Shown here: piece after piece, positions 34,453 through 42,949 of the stretch
Layout of the letters: each line of letters begins with the position of its first letter
How positions within the stretch are numbered: the first letter of the stretch is position 1
Assembly: GCA_031550525.1 (NCBI GenBank)
Contig: JAVBON010000010.1
Coordinates: forward strand, 1-64,000
DNA from: WRHT01 sp031550525
GTDB lineage: Bacteria > Desulfobacterota > Desulfovibrionia > Desulfovibrionales > Desulfovibrionaceae
Direction of reading: 5' to 3'
DNA: 64,000 nucleotides
Program-made: the position numbers and the translations under genes
The notes under the pieces: model-generated
Database searches by the model: none
Told to the model about the DNA's origin: nothing
What the model saw: the letters and a program-made list of their open reading frames with translations, nothing else

Positions 34453-37182
34453 ATGATTCAGAAACATATTTATGTAAACGGAGTGGAGCAGAATCTGTTT
34501 TGCGAGAGCGACGCTTTTCTCTCCACTGTTTTGCGAAAGCAACTGCGTCTTACGGGCACCAAGGTGGGGTGCGAAGCAGGGCAGTGCGGCGCTTGTTCCG
34601 TTATTATGGACGGCAAGGTGGTGCGCTCTTGCATCACCAAAATGAGCCGCGTGCCGGAAGGCGCCAAAATTACAACTATTGAAGGCATAGGCCAGCCCAA
34701 TAACCTGAGCGTTGTGCAAAAGGCTTGGGTAAAATTCGGCGGCGCCCAGTGCGGGTTCTGCTCGCCGGGCTTCATAGTATCCGCCACTGCCTTGCTTGAT
34801 GCCAACAACAACCCCACGCGTGAAGAAGTGCGCGAGTGGTTTCAAAAGCACCGCAACGTATGCCGCTGCACCGGCTACAAACCTCTTGTAGACGCCGTAA
34901 TGGCTGCGGCCGAGGTTGTTCGCGGCGCGGCCAAAATGGAGTCTCTCGAGTTTAAGATGCCTGCCGATGGCCGCATTTGGGGCAGCAAGTACCCGCGCCC
35001 CACAGCGGTAAGCAAAGTTACCGGCACTCTTGATTACGGCGCCGACCTCGGCCTGAAAATGCCCGTGGGCACCCTTAGAATAGCGCTGGTGCAGGCTGAC
35101 GTATCCCACGCCAAAATAAAGAGCATTGATTACGCCGAAGCGGAAAAAATGCCCGGCGTTTTCAAGGTGATCACCCATAAGGACGTGAAAGGCAAAAATC
35201 GCATTAGCGGCCTCATTACCTTCCCCACCAACCTTGGCGATGGGTGGGACCGCCCCATACTGTGTGATGAAAAGGTGTTCCAATATGGCGACGCCGTTGC
35301 CATGGTTTGTGCCGATAGCTATGACCAGGCCGTTGCCGCCGCCGCAAAGGTGAAGGTGGAGTACGAAGTGCTGCCCGCCTACATGAACCTTATTGAGGCC
35401 AAATCGCCGGACGCTATCGAAATTCACCCCGGCACACCCAACCATTACTTTACCCAAAAGCTGGAAAAGGGCGCGGATACCGCCCCCATAATGAAAGATG
35501 GCAATATGGTCACGGTGGAAGATTTTACCATCTCCAGCCGCCAGCCGCACCTGCCCATAGAGCCGGATGTTGGCTTCGCTTTTTTTGACGATGATAAAAA
35601 CCTGCGCGTCTTCTCCAAATCCATAGGCATTCACCTGCACCAGGCCATGATTGCTGCCGGAGTGGGCATAGACCCGGCCAAGCTTTTCCTGGCCTGCAAC
35701 CCCATGGGCGGCACCTTCGGCTACAAGTTTAGCCCCACCATGGAGGCTCTTGTTGGCGTGGCGGCCATGGCCACTGGGCGGCCCGTGTTCCTGCGTTACA
35801 ACTACACGCAGCAGCAGCAATACACCGGCAAGCGCTCGCCGTTCTATACCACCATACGCATTGCCGCAGACAAAAAGAGCGGTAAGCTTGCGGCCATGGA
35901 AACGGATTTTGACGTGGACCATGGCCCCTACTCCGAATTTGGCGATCTGCTTACCCTGCGCGGCATTCAGTTTATGGGCGCCGGCTACAACATACCCAAT
36001 ATTCGTGGCGAAGGCCGCACCATTTGCACCAACCACGCCTGGGGCTCGGCCTTTCGTGGTTACGGCGGCCCGCAGTCCTGCCTGGCTACCGAACTGGCCA
36101 TGGAAAAACTGGCGGAAAAACTTGGCGTGGATTCTTTCGAGTTCCGCTACAACAACGTTTACCGCAAAGGCGACCTCAACATAAGCGGGCAGGAGCCGGA
36201 TTCTTACTCTCTGCCCAAAATGTTTGAAGCCATGCGTCCCAAGTATAAAAAGGCTCTGGAGCAGGCGCGCGCCAAAAGCACGCCCCAGTTAAAAAAGGGC
36301 GTGGGCATTGCCGTGGGCGTGTACGGCTGCGGCCTTGACGGCGCGGATAGTTCCGAGGCTTTTATTGAAATCAACCCAGATAACACCATTACAGTGGGCT
36401 CCTCGTGGGAAGATCATGGCCAGGGCGCGGACGCCGGAGCCATTGGCGTGGCTCACGAAGCTTTGCGTCCCATGGGCGTTACGCCTGATCGCCTCAAGTT
36501 CACCTGGCCCGATATGTTAAAAACGCCAAACTCCGGCCCGGCTGGCGGCTCCCGCTCGCAGGTTATGACCGGCGGGGCCATACGCGTGGCTTGTGAGAAC
36601 TTCCTTAAAGAAGCGGCCAAGCCCGGCGGCGGTTATATGAGCTATGAAGAAATGAAGGCCGCCGGAAAATCCACCAAGGTTGCCGGCGTGTTCTCCGTGC
36701 CGGGCGTGCCCAACGACGAAAAGGGCCTGGGCAAACCCTTCATGGTCTACATGTACGGCTTGTTTATGGCTGAGGTAAGCGTGGATACGGCTACCGGCAA
36801 GACCACGGTGGACAAGATGACCCTGCACGCCGACGTGGGCAAGATTAACAACCGTCTGGTTGTGGACGGCCAGAACTATGGCGGCCTGACGCAAGGCTTG
36901 GGCCTGGCTCTCACCGAAGACTTTGAAGATGTCAAAAAGCACTCCACCCTTGCGGGCGCTGGCGTTCCTTACATAAAAGACGTGCCGGACGATATCGAGA
37001 TAGAGTACTTTGAAGAGCACCGCGAATACGGCCCCTTCGGCGCCGCCGGTACCGGCGAGCTGCCCCTGTGCGGCATGCACCCGGCCATACTTAACGGCAT
37101 ACACAACGCCACCGGCGCTTGGGTAGACCGCATACCGGCCCTGCCCGAGCGTGTGCTTGAGGCCATGAAAAAAGTAAAATAA
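34453..37182 (+). CDS. mop: Molybdenum aldehyde oxidoreductase
   Basis: A 909-residue xanthine-oxidase-family enzyme that oxidises aldehydes to carboxylic acids. Two 2Fe-2S clusters are bound by Cys40, 45, 48, 60 and Cys100, 103, 137, 139. The Mo domain follows, with GGTFGYKF, FRGYGGPQS and the catalytic Glu869 in GAAGTGELPL. These residues lie exactly where they do in D. gigas Mop, which uses molybdopterin cytosine dinucleotide. There is no signal peptide or FAD domain. AAGGAG precedes the ATG. Its own terminator follows, so it is at least partly transcribed apart from the accessory genes downstream. Confidence 0.97.
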   Translation: MIQKHIYVNGVEQNLFCESDAFLSTVLRKQLRLTGTKVGCEAGQCGACSVIMDGKVVRSCITKMSRVPEGAKITTIEGIGQPNNLSVVQKAWVKFGGAQCGFCSPGFIVSATALLDANNNPTREEVREWFQKHRNVCRCTGYKPLVDAVMAAAEVVRGAAKMESLEFKMPADGRIWGSKYPRPTAVSKVTGTLDYGADLGLKMPVGTLRIALVQADVSHAKIKSIDYAEAEKMPGVFKVITHKDVKGKNRISGLITFPTNLGDGWDRPILCDEKVFQYGDAVAMVCADSYDQAVAAAAKVKVEYEVLPAYMNLIEAKSPDAIEIHPGTPNHYFTQKLEKGADTAPIMKDGNMVTVEDFTISSRQPHLPIEPDVGFAFFDDDKNLRVFSKSIGIHLHQAMIAAGVGIDPAKLFLACNPMGGTFGYKFSPTMEALVGVAAMATGRPVFLRYNYTQQQQYTGKRSPFYTTIRIAADKKSGKLAAMETDFDVDHGPYSEFGDLLTLRGIQFMGAGYNIPNIRGEGRTICTNHAWGSAFRGYGGPQSCLATELAMEKLAEKLGVDSFEFRYNNVYRKGDLNISGQEPDSYSLPKMFEAMRPKYKKALEQARAKSTPQLKKGVGIAVGVYGCGLDGADSSEAFIEINPDNTITVGSSWEDHGQGADAGAIGVAHEALRPMGVTPDRLKFTWPDMLKTPNSGPAGGSRSQVMTGGAIRVACENFLKEAAKPGGGYMSYEEMKAAGKSTKVAGVFSVPGVPNDEKGLGKPFMVYMYGLFMAEVSVDTATGKTTVDKMTLHADVGKINNRLVVDGQNYGGLTQGLGLALTEDFEDVKKHSTLAGAGVPYIKDVPDDIEIEYFEEHREYGPFGAAGTGELPLCGMHPAILNGIHNATGAWVDRIPALPERVLEAMKKVK

Positions 37183-37196
37183 CCATATAAACCTTT

Positions 37197-37235
37197 AATC
37201 AGTCTGCCTGCGGCCCGAGCGCGGGCAGACTGATT
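37197..37235 (+). terminator. mop terminator
   Basis: Sixteen-base arms (37197-37212 and 37220-37235) with one mismatch, starting 15 bases after the mop stop and followed by TT. Confidence 0.85.
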
Positions 37236-37255
37236 TTGGAAGAGAAGGCGCAGTG

Positions 37256-37314
37256 GATTAAGACAGATTTATGAGATTTGGGCCGCGCCCAGATATTATA
37301 AATCTGGTTTCATC
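37256..37314. repeat. Compact palindromic copy of the 24-kb repeat family
   Basis: The left arm GATTAAGACAGATTTAT and right arm ATAAATCTGGTTTCATC are near-complements and match the ends of the element at 23792-24084. An inner GGGC/GCCC hairpin is kept, but the long centre is missing. It separates the mop terminator from the promoter of the next gene. Confidence 0.65.
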
Positions 37315-37326
37315 ATTTCAGATTTT

Positions 37327-37356
37327 TTGACTTATGTTCCGGTTGCGGTCTACACT
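37327..37356 (+). promoter_or_regulatory. Promoter of the mop accessory operon
   Basis: TTGACT (37327-37332) and TACACT (37351-37356) with an 18-base spacer, 27 bases before the start of the flavin/Fe-S gene. This allows expression independent of mop. Confidence 0.6.
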
Positions 37357-37382
37357 GTAGGTCAACGCCGGATTGCAGTTTT

Positions 37383-39794
37383 ATGGAGGCTGTTATGGAC
37401 CAGGCCACATTGCGGAGTTTTGAGGCCAAATGCGTGCAAGAGGAGCCGCCCGCCTGTCAAACAGGGTGCCCGCTGCATGTGGACGCACGCTCCTTTATTG
37501 CGCTCATGGCCAAGGGCAAGGCAGCCGAAGCCAGAAAAGTGCTGGATCGTTCCATGCCTTTATCCGGCCTGCTGGGCTGCCTGTGCGAAGGCCCTTGCCG
37601 CGTGGTTTGCCGCCGCGCTGAAATTGACGAGGGCATAAATATGCCCATGCTGGAGCGGGCCTGCCTGGCCGCCACAAATTCCACCAAACCTTTCCCACTG
37701 CCCGGCACCGGCAAGCGCATAGCTGTTGCTGGCGGCGGGCTCTCCAGTCTTGTGCTGGCTTATGAACTGGCCAAAAAGGGGCACAGCCTGTCGCTTTACC
37801 ATGCGCCCGGCGCGCTGGGTGGAACATTGCGCCAAAGTGGTGACGAATTGTTGCCGGATACCGCGCTGGAAAACGCGCTCAGTATGCTCGCCGCCATGCG
37901 GGTGGAATTTGTGGAATTTACGGCGCAAACGTTTGATGCCGCATGGATTGAAGCAGTACTGCAGGAAAATCTGGCGCTGTACATAGGCTTGGACGACCCA
38001 GCCCTGAAAGCGGAAAATTTCGGATTGAATACCGGCAATACGCCAGCGTATGTTAATGTAGCCACCCTTGAAACCGCTAATCCCAAAGTGTTTGCCGGTG
38101 GAGCGCACTGTGCCGTGTCTGGCCGCATTGGCGAGGCTTTTGACGGAAAAAAAGCGGCGCTGTCCATTGAGCGCTTCATGCAGGGTGTAGCCCCGTCTTC
38201 CATGCGCGATAAGGAAGGACCTTACCCCACACGGCTTTATACAAATATTTCCGGCATTGCGGAGCAAAAGGCCGTGGTTGGCGCAAACCCGGCGGCTCCA
38301 ACTATGGATGAAGCAATGGCCGAGGCTGGGCGCTGCATACAGTGCCAATGCCTTGAGTGCGTCAAAAATTGCGCTTTTCTGCGCCTTTACAAGAGCTACC
38401 CCAAAAAGCTGGCCCGCGAGATGTACAACAACCTGGCTGTTGTACAGGGCATGCGCCAGGCCAATACCATGATCAGCTCCTGCGCCGAATGCGGGCTTTG
38501 CGGTAAAATATGCCCGCACGATGCGGATATGGGCGTTTTTTGCGGTATAGCCCGCGAGGAAATGGTGCGCGCAAAGCACATGCCAGCCTCTTTTCATGAG
38601 TTTGCGCTGGATGATATGCACTACAGCAATGATGCGGATATATTTTTTATTCGCCATCAGCCGGGCGCTTCCGCCAGCCAGTACGTATTTTTCCCCGGCT
38701 GCCAGCTTCCCGCCTCACTCCCGGCGGAAACAGAGGCGCTGTACCAGCATTTGAGCGAGCATTTGACGGGCGGCGTGGGCATGTGGTTTGCCTGTTGCGG
38801 CGCTCCGGCAAAATGGGCCGGCCGCGCGCAACTGGCCGATAATACGGCCGCCCGCATGCGCCAAAGCTGGGAGGAGCATGGCAAACCCACAATTATTACG
38901 GCCTGTGCCTCTTGCAGTGCTTTTTTTCGCGAAAAACTTGGCGATGTGCCTATGCAATCGTTGTGGGAAGTGCTTAATAATCTTCCTCTGCCGCCAAATG
39001 CCAAGGCCGCGCCGCTGGAACTGGCCCTGCACGACCCCTGTGCCTCGCGCGAGAACAATGCCATGCAGTCAGCCATACGCGGCCTGCTCGAAAAATTGGG
39101 GCAGCCCACGGAGGAGCTTGCCCTCAGCGGCAGCCTTACCCGCTGTTGCGGCTACGGCGGGCTTTCCGATCAGGTTAACCCGCAGGCAGGCAACGGCCTG
39201 GCCTGTGAAAGGGCGGCAGATACGCAAAATATTTTGCTCTGCTACTGCATAATGTGCCGCGACCGCATACGGGCCGTGGGCAAACCCGCGCTGCACGCTC
39301 TTAACCTGTTGTTCCCCCAGGTGGGGGCCTTTGTGGCGGCAAGCGCGGAAGAATCCGCCGCCCGCCCCGCGCCTGGCATATCCAACAGGCAGTACACGCG
39401 CCTTATCTTCCGCCAGCGCCTTTTGAAAAAGCTTTGGAATGAGCTACCCGTAAGGAATGTGGATATGGATAAAATAAAGATTGTAATAGCTGACGAAGCC
39501 GCTCCGTTGCTGGAAAAACGGCGCATTTTGCATACCGATATTCAAAAGGTGTTGCTACATCAGCCCGGCGGGCAGTTTTTCAACGAGGCCACTGGGCGCG
39601 CGCTTTCTTGCTTCAAGCCCAAAAACGTCACCTTTTGGGTGGAACACAGCCTTAATGCAGATGGCTCTTATACCATACATAATGCCTATTGCCACCGCAT
39701 GACCGTGCCAGGCGTGCCCGCCGCGCAACTGGAAAATTGCGATAGCTGCTGCGGCTGCACCAATACTGGCCATAACGCGGAGCAGGACATATGA
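37383..39794 (+). CDS. Flavin/dicluster redox protein with heterodisulfide-reductase-like CCG domains
   Basis: An 803-residue cytoplasmic redox protein. Residues 1-110 form the Cys-rich GltD-type dicluster domain (CQTGCPLHVDAR, GLLGCLCEGPCRVVC). About 115-275 is an FAD domain (IAVAGGGLSSLVLAYELAKKG) without the usual inserted NAD(P)H domain. Near 315-395 are two ferredoxin motifs (CIQCQCLECVKNC, CAECGLCGKICP). Then come HdrB-like CCG segments (FFPGCQLPA, CCGAPAKW, HDPCASR, CCGYGGLSD) and a Cys-rich C-terminus (CDSCCGC). Always-linked position after mop in Desulfovibrio suggests it accepts electrons from Mop, possibly for transfer to thiol or ferredoxin partners. ATG with GGAGG upstream at 37395 is possible; 37383 is kept. 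Confidence 0.85.
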   Translation: MEAVMDQATLRSFEAKCVQEEPPACQTGCPLHVDARSFIALMAKGKAAEARKVLDRSMPLSGLLGCLCEGPCRVVCRRAEIDEGINMPMLERACLAATNSTKPFPLPGTGKRIAVAGGGLSSLVLAYELAKKGHSLSLYHAPGALGGTLRQSGDELLPDTALENALSMLAAMRVEFVEFTAQTFDAAWIEAVLQENLALYIGLDDPALKAENFGLNTGNTPAYVNVATLETANPKVFAGGAHCAVSGRIGEAFDGKKAALSIERFMQGVAPSSMRDKEGPYPTRLYTNISGIAEQKAVVGANPAAPTMDEAMAEAGRCIQCQCLECVKNCAFLRLYKSYPKKLAREMYNNLAVVQGMRQANTMISSCAECGLCGKICPHDADMGVFCGIAREEMVRAKHMPASFHEFALDDMHYSNDADIFFIRHQPGASASQYVFFPGCQLPASLPAETEALYQHLSEHLTGGVGMWFACCGAPAKWAGRAQLADNTAARMRQSWEEHGKPTIITACASCSAFFREKLGDVPMQSLWEVLNNLPLPPNAKAAPLELALHDPCASRENNAMQSAIRGLLEKLGQPTEELALSGSLTRCCGYGGLSDQVNPQAGNGLACERAADTQNILLCYCIMCRDRIRAVGKPALHALNLLFPQVGAFVAASAEESAARPAPGISNRQYTRLIFRQRLLKKLWNELPVRNVDMDKIKIVIADEAAPLLEKRRILHTDIQKVLLHQPGGQFFNEATGRALSCFKPKNVTFWVEHSLNADGSYTIHNAYCHRMTVPGVPAAQLENCDSCCGCTNTGHNAEQDI

Positions 39795-40003
39795 AAGCCG
39801 AAGTGAAGGATATAACGGGCGAAGGTTGGGTATGTGCCAACTGCAAAGAAAAACTGGTAAAACAGCAGGTGCGCATCACCTACCTTAACAGCGCCTTTGA
39901 AGTAGACCTGCCCTGTTGCCCCAAGTGCGGTTTTACCTTCATCCCGCCGGAACTTGCCGAAGGTAAAATGCTGGAGGCAGAGAGGATACTTGAAGACAAG
40001 TAG
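39791..40003 (+). CDS. Small zinc-ribbon redox protein (DVU_1557 type)
   Basis: A 70-residue protein whose ATG overlaps the preceding stop (ATGA), so the two are coupled. Cys15/Cys18 (CANC) and Cys42/Cys43/Cys46 (CCPKCG) form a zinc-ribbon or rubredoxin-like site. The remaining sequence is short beta strands and a C-terminal helix. Proteins of this type follow the flavin/Fe-S protein in Desulfovibrio mop loci; an electron-carrier or metallochaperone role is inferred. Confidence 0.75.
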   Translation: MKAEVKDITGEGWVCANCKEKLVKQQVRITYLNSAFEVDLPCCPKCGFTFIPPELAEGKMLEAERILEDK

Positions 40004-40042
40004 GTTCTAAAGAATTGATGCACGTAAATCATAATTGTTGGA

Positions 40043-40065
40043 GCCATATTTATAAGATCTGGGCT
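40043..40065. repeat. Fragment of the 24-kb repeat family
   Basis: A 23-base stretch that matches 23798-23820 with two mismatches. It lies in the 154-base gap between the zinc-ribbon gene and the methyltransferase gene. Only one arm is present. Confidence 0.55.
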
Positions 40066-40157
40066 GATTCGGCGCTTCCCGCGCCTACCTCCAATGAGTT
40101 TTTTTGCCATAAACCAAGCCTTAGACGTGAGGCCGATACATCAGTTTAGGAATACTT

Positions 40158-40865
40158 ATGCCTCACCCCCAACCCTTATATGAAAGCGGACACCTGCGCC
40201 TTGTTACCGGCGCCTCTTTGCGGCCCGGCGGGGTGGCGCTTACTCGCAAGGCGTTGGAAATATGCGCCTTTACTCAAGGCTCGCGCATACTTGATGCCGG
40301 CTGCGGGGCCGGAAGCACTCTGGCATTGTTGGGCGAAATGGGTTTTGCCCACTTGGGGGTGGATAAATCCGCAATGCTTCTGCGCGAGGCTGCCGCATAC
40401 GGCAAGGTGATGCTTGCGGATATTCTTGATTTGCCCCTTAAAGACGGCTGCTTCGTGGGGGTAATGTGCGAATGCGTGTTTTCGCTGCAACTGGATAAAC
40501 CCGCTGCCTTGCGCGAAATATGTCGTGTGCTCGAAACCGGCGGTAAGTTAATTTTGTCTGACTTGTACCTGCGTAAAGGCGAAGCGGCCCCGGCAGCGGG
40601 CGGCCTTGCAGGCTCGTGCCTGGCAGGGGCGCTGCCTCTGGCCGTTCTGCAAAATATGCTTGAGCAATGCGGGTTAAAAGCCATGCATGTTTCGGACGAG
40701 TCATACTATTTGCGCGAGCTGGCGGCCCGAATGATTTTAAAGTTCGGATCACCAGCAGCCTTTTGGCGGCAATGGTCCGGTCAGGATGCGGAGCCGGAGA
40801 CCTGCCTTTGCGGAGAGGCCGCCAAAAATTTGGGTTATTTGCTCGTTGTGGCTGAAAAACTTTAG
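40158..40865 (+). CDS. trsM: Class I SAM-dependent methyltransferase of the mop cluster
   Basis: A 235-residue methyltransferase. Motif I is ILDAGCGAGSTLALLGEMG (about 45-63), motif II region KVMLADILDLPL and motif III LRVLETGGKLILSDLY-like follow, the pattern of methyltransferase family 11. It matches the methyltransferase that accompanies the radical SAM protein TrsS in Desulfovibrio mop clusters (DVU_1556 type). The substrate is unknown. It starts the set of four tightly spaced genes. Confidence 0.78.
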   Translation: MPHPQPLYESGHLRLVTGASLRPGGVALTRKALEICAFTQGSRILDAGCGAGSTLALLGEMGFAHLGVDKSAMLLREAAAYGKVMLADILDLPLKDGCFVGVMCECVFSLQLDKPAALREICRVLETGGKLILSDLYLRKGEAAPAAGGLAGSCLAGALPLAVLQNMLEQCGLKAMHVSDESYYLRELAARMILKFGSPAAFWRQWSGQDAEPETCLCGEAAKNLGYLLVVAEKL

Positions 40866-40976
40866 ATAGTGTAGTCACGAGGGTCTTTTTGCCGCTGGTT
40901 TTTTATGCGTATACCCACGTTGGCGTGCCAGTTTGGCGGTACTGCATATGCACGCATAAAATTTTGAGGAGGCCGC

Positions 40977-41441
40977 ATGACAGATTCGCAACTACTTGTG
41001 CTGGAACTGGGCAGTAAAGGCTATAGCTGCGCGCAAATGCTGCTTGTAGGCGCTTTGCGCTATCTGGGGCGCGAAAACCCAGATTTGATTCGGGCCATGG
41101 GCGGGTTGGCCCAGGGCGGCGGATGCGGCGGCGAGCTGTGCGGCGCTCTTTCCGGCGGGCTTTGTCTGCTGGGGCTTTATTTGAGCAAGGGGCGCGACGG
41201 CGAGCAGCCTGACGGGCAGGAGCAAGTCATTATGAATTATTTGGTGGAGTGGTTTCGCGATACGCATGGCGTAAAGGGTAATATAACTTGCGACGCCATT
41301 TTGGGCGCGGGTAGCGGCGCTCCGGCCTGCCGTGGCATGAATGCCGGTATTTGCGGCGCTCTGGTTGCCTCTACTCTGGATAAAGCGGTTGGTCTGCTGG
41401 TGGAAAACGGTTTTGATGTGACTGCCGGGCGGGAAATATAG
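40977..41441 (+). CDS. C_GCAxxG_C_C family protein
   Basis: A 154-residue putative redox protein. The family signature is seen as GYSCAQMLL near residue 14, GGGCGGELCGALSGG near 48-62, and C-terminal Cys in ITCDAILG, PACRGMNAGICGAL. The conserved cysteines suggest binding of an iron-sulfur cluster or disulfide exchange; no function is proven for the family. GAGGAGG precedes the ATG. The next gene starts two bases after its stop, so it is part of the radical SAM operon. Confidence 0.85.
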   Translation: MTDSQLLVLELGSKGYSCAQMLLVGALRYLGRENPDLIRAMGGLAQGGGCGGELCGALSGGLCLLGLYLSKGRDGEQPDGQEQVIMNYLVEWFRDTHGVKGNITCDAILGAGSGAPACRGMNAGICGALVASTLDKAVGLLVENGFDVTAGREI

Positions 41442-41443
41442 AT

Positions 41444-42949
41444 ATGAGAGTTTTGCGGGAAACAAAAAGCCTGTGTCCGGTTTGCCTGCGTACCTTGCCA
41501 GCCGTGCTGAAAGAGCGTGGCGGCGAAGTGCGCATGGAGCGCTCCTGCCCTGAGCACGGGGCTTTTTCCGCCGTCATTTGGAGGGGAGAGCCGGATTTTT
41601 CAGCCTGGAAGCGCCCAAAGTCGCCTTCCGGCGCGGGGCACCGCGAGACAAGGCGCGATAAGGGCTGCCCGCACGATTGCGGCCTGTGTGAAGAGCACAG
41701 GCAACATACCTGCACGGTGTTGTTTGAAATAACTTATGCCTGTAACCTGCGCTGCCCTGTTTGTTTTGCCTCTGCCGGAGGCTCCGCGGCCTCCTTTACT
41801 TCGCTGGCCGAGTTGGAGGAGCAATTGCGCTGGATTGCGGCCCGTACCCCCGATGCCGTGCTGCAAATATCCGGCGGCGAGCCTACTTTGCACCCCGATT
41901 TGCCAGCCCTTGTAAAAATTGCGGCTGGTTTGTTCCCCGCAGTGCAGCTTAACACCAACGGAATTTTGCTGGCCCAAAGGCCGGATTTGTGCGGAGAGCT
42001 TGCCGAAGCCGGGTTATCTTGGGTGTTTTTGCAATTTGACGGCACTACCGATGATATTTTTGAGACCATGCGCGGGGCAAGGCTACTGAAGGAAAAAATC
42101 AGAGCTATTGAAAACTGCCGTGACGCGCGCCTTACGGTTGTGCTGGTGCCTACACTGGCCCGTGGCGTAAACGACGGCAACCTTGGCGAGATGCTTGATT
42201 TCGCGCTGGCCTATTCGCCCGCTGTGCGTGGCATTCATATACAACCCATGGCCGATATGGGCCGTAATTTTGTGAACCATCCGGAGCCGCGTGCCGCCAC
42301 CGCGCGCAGTGCCGATTACGGCATCACACTGCCTGAGGTGTTATACTCCCTTGCCAGGCAAAGCCGTGGGCGCATAAAAATAGAACACGCCATGCCGCCG
42401 GGTTGTGAGCATGAGCGTTGTTCATTCCATTGCCGCTACATTTTGGATGAGGCGAAAAATCTTGTGCCGGTGCGCGAGCAGGCCTGCTGCGTGTCAGATG
42501 CTATGGGTCAGGGTAGCGGGCGCTCGCAGGTTTCATCCGCGCCTCCGCCCTTGGCCGGCGCAGCAGGGGCGGAAGCCGCTCCTCAGGTGGGAACTGCCCA
42601 CGGCGATGTAGTTCCGGCAGGTGATGACGGCGGTATGAAAAGGGCCGTATCCAGTATTATCCGCAGTTGGGGCGCGCCAAAACAGAACGCGCCGGGGCAG
42701 GAACCGGCGGGGCTGGACGAAGATGACGCCTTTTCGCGTTTCATCCGCAAGGCCAGAGGGCAATCTTTCAGCGTTACCTGCATGGCCTTTCAGGATGCCA
42801 CAAATGTTGATCTGGAGCGCCTGCAAGGCTGTTGTGTAAACGTTTTCGCTCCGCCCAACCGGCTAATGCCGTTTTGTGCCTACAACCTTACATCCGTTAA
42901 CGGCACGCCGTTGCATCGTGGAAAAAACGGCACCGGCGGGCAGAGGTAA
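41444..42949 (+). CDS. trsS: Radical SAM protein TrsS, related to tetraether-lipid synthase
   Basis: A 501-residue protein. The N-terminal zinc-like domain has CPVC (11-14), CPEHG and CPHDCGLC. The radical SAM motif CNLRCPVC uses Cys100, Cys104, Cys107. The C-terminal part holds DLERLQGCCVNVF and LMPFCAYNLTS. The N- and C-terminal motifs are those of the MJ0619/Tes group (COG1964), whose archaeal members join lipid chains. Residues about 350-440 are a low-complexity Ala/Gly/Pro linker. Some TrsS proteins are selenoproteins; here all sites are Cys. Its stop overlaps the next start (TAATG). Confidence 0.82.
   Translation: MRVLRETKSLCPVCLRTLPAVLKERGGEVRMERSCPEHGAFSAVIWRGEPDFSAWKRPKSPSGAGHRETRRDKGCPHDCGLCEEHRQHTCTVLFEITYACNLRCPVCFASAGGSAASFTSLAELEEQLRWIAARTPDAVLQISGGEPTLHPDLPALVKIAAGLFPAVQLNTNGILLAQRPDLCGELAEAGLSWVFLQFDGTTDDIFETMRGARLLKEKIRAIENCRDARLTVVLVPTLARGVNDGNLGEMLDFALAYSPAVRGIHIQPMADMGRNFVNHPEPRAATARSADYGITLPEVLYSLARQSRGRIKIEHAMPPGCEHERCSFHCRYILDEAKNLVPVREQACCVSDAMGQGSGRSQVSSAPPPLAGAAGAEAAPQVGTAHGDVVPAGDDGGMKRAVSSIIRSWGAPKQNAPGQEPAGLDEDDAFSRFIRKARGQSFSVTCMAFQDATNVDLERLQGCCVNVFAPPNRLMPFCAYNLTSVNGTPLHRGKNGTGGQR

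Noticed and set aside
34387..36036. Long 549-codon open frame on the minus strand
   Set aside because: It is entirely antisense to mop, has no ribosome site and an implausible composition. It is a by-product of the high third-position GC of mop.
37560..38657. 365-codon minus-strand frame
   Set aside because: Antisense to the flavin/Fe-S gene, whose domains are clear; no ribosome site or known motif.
41444..42949. Selenocysteine in TrsS
   Set aside because: No in-frame TGA and all candidate positions are cysteine codons, so this member is not a selenoprotein.
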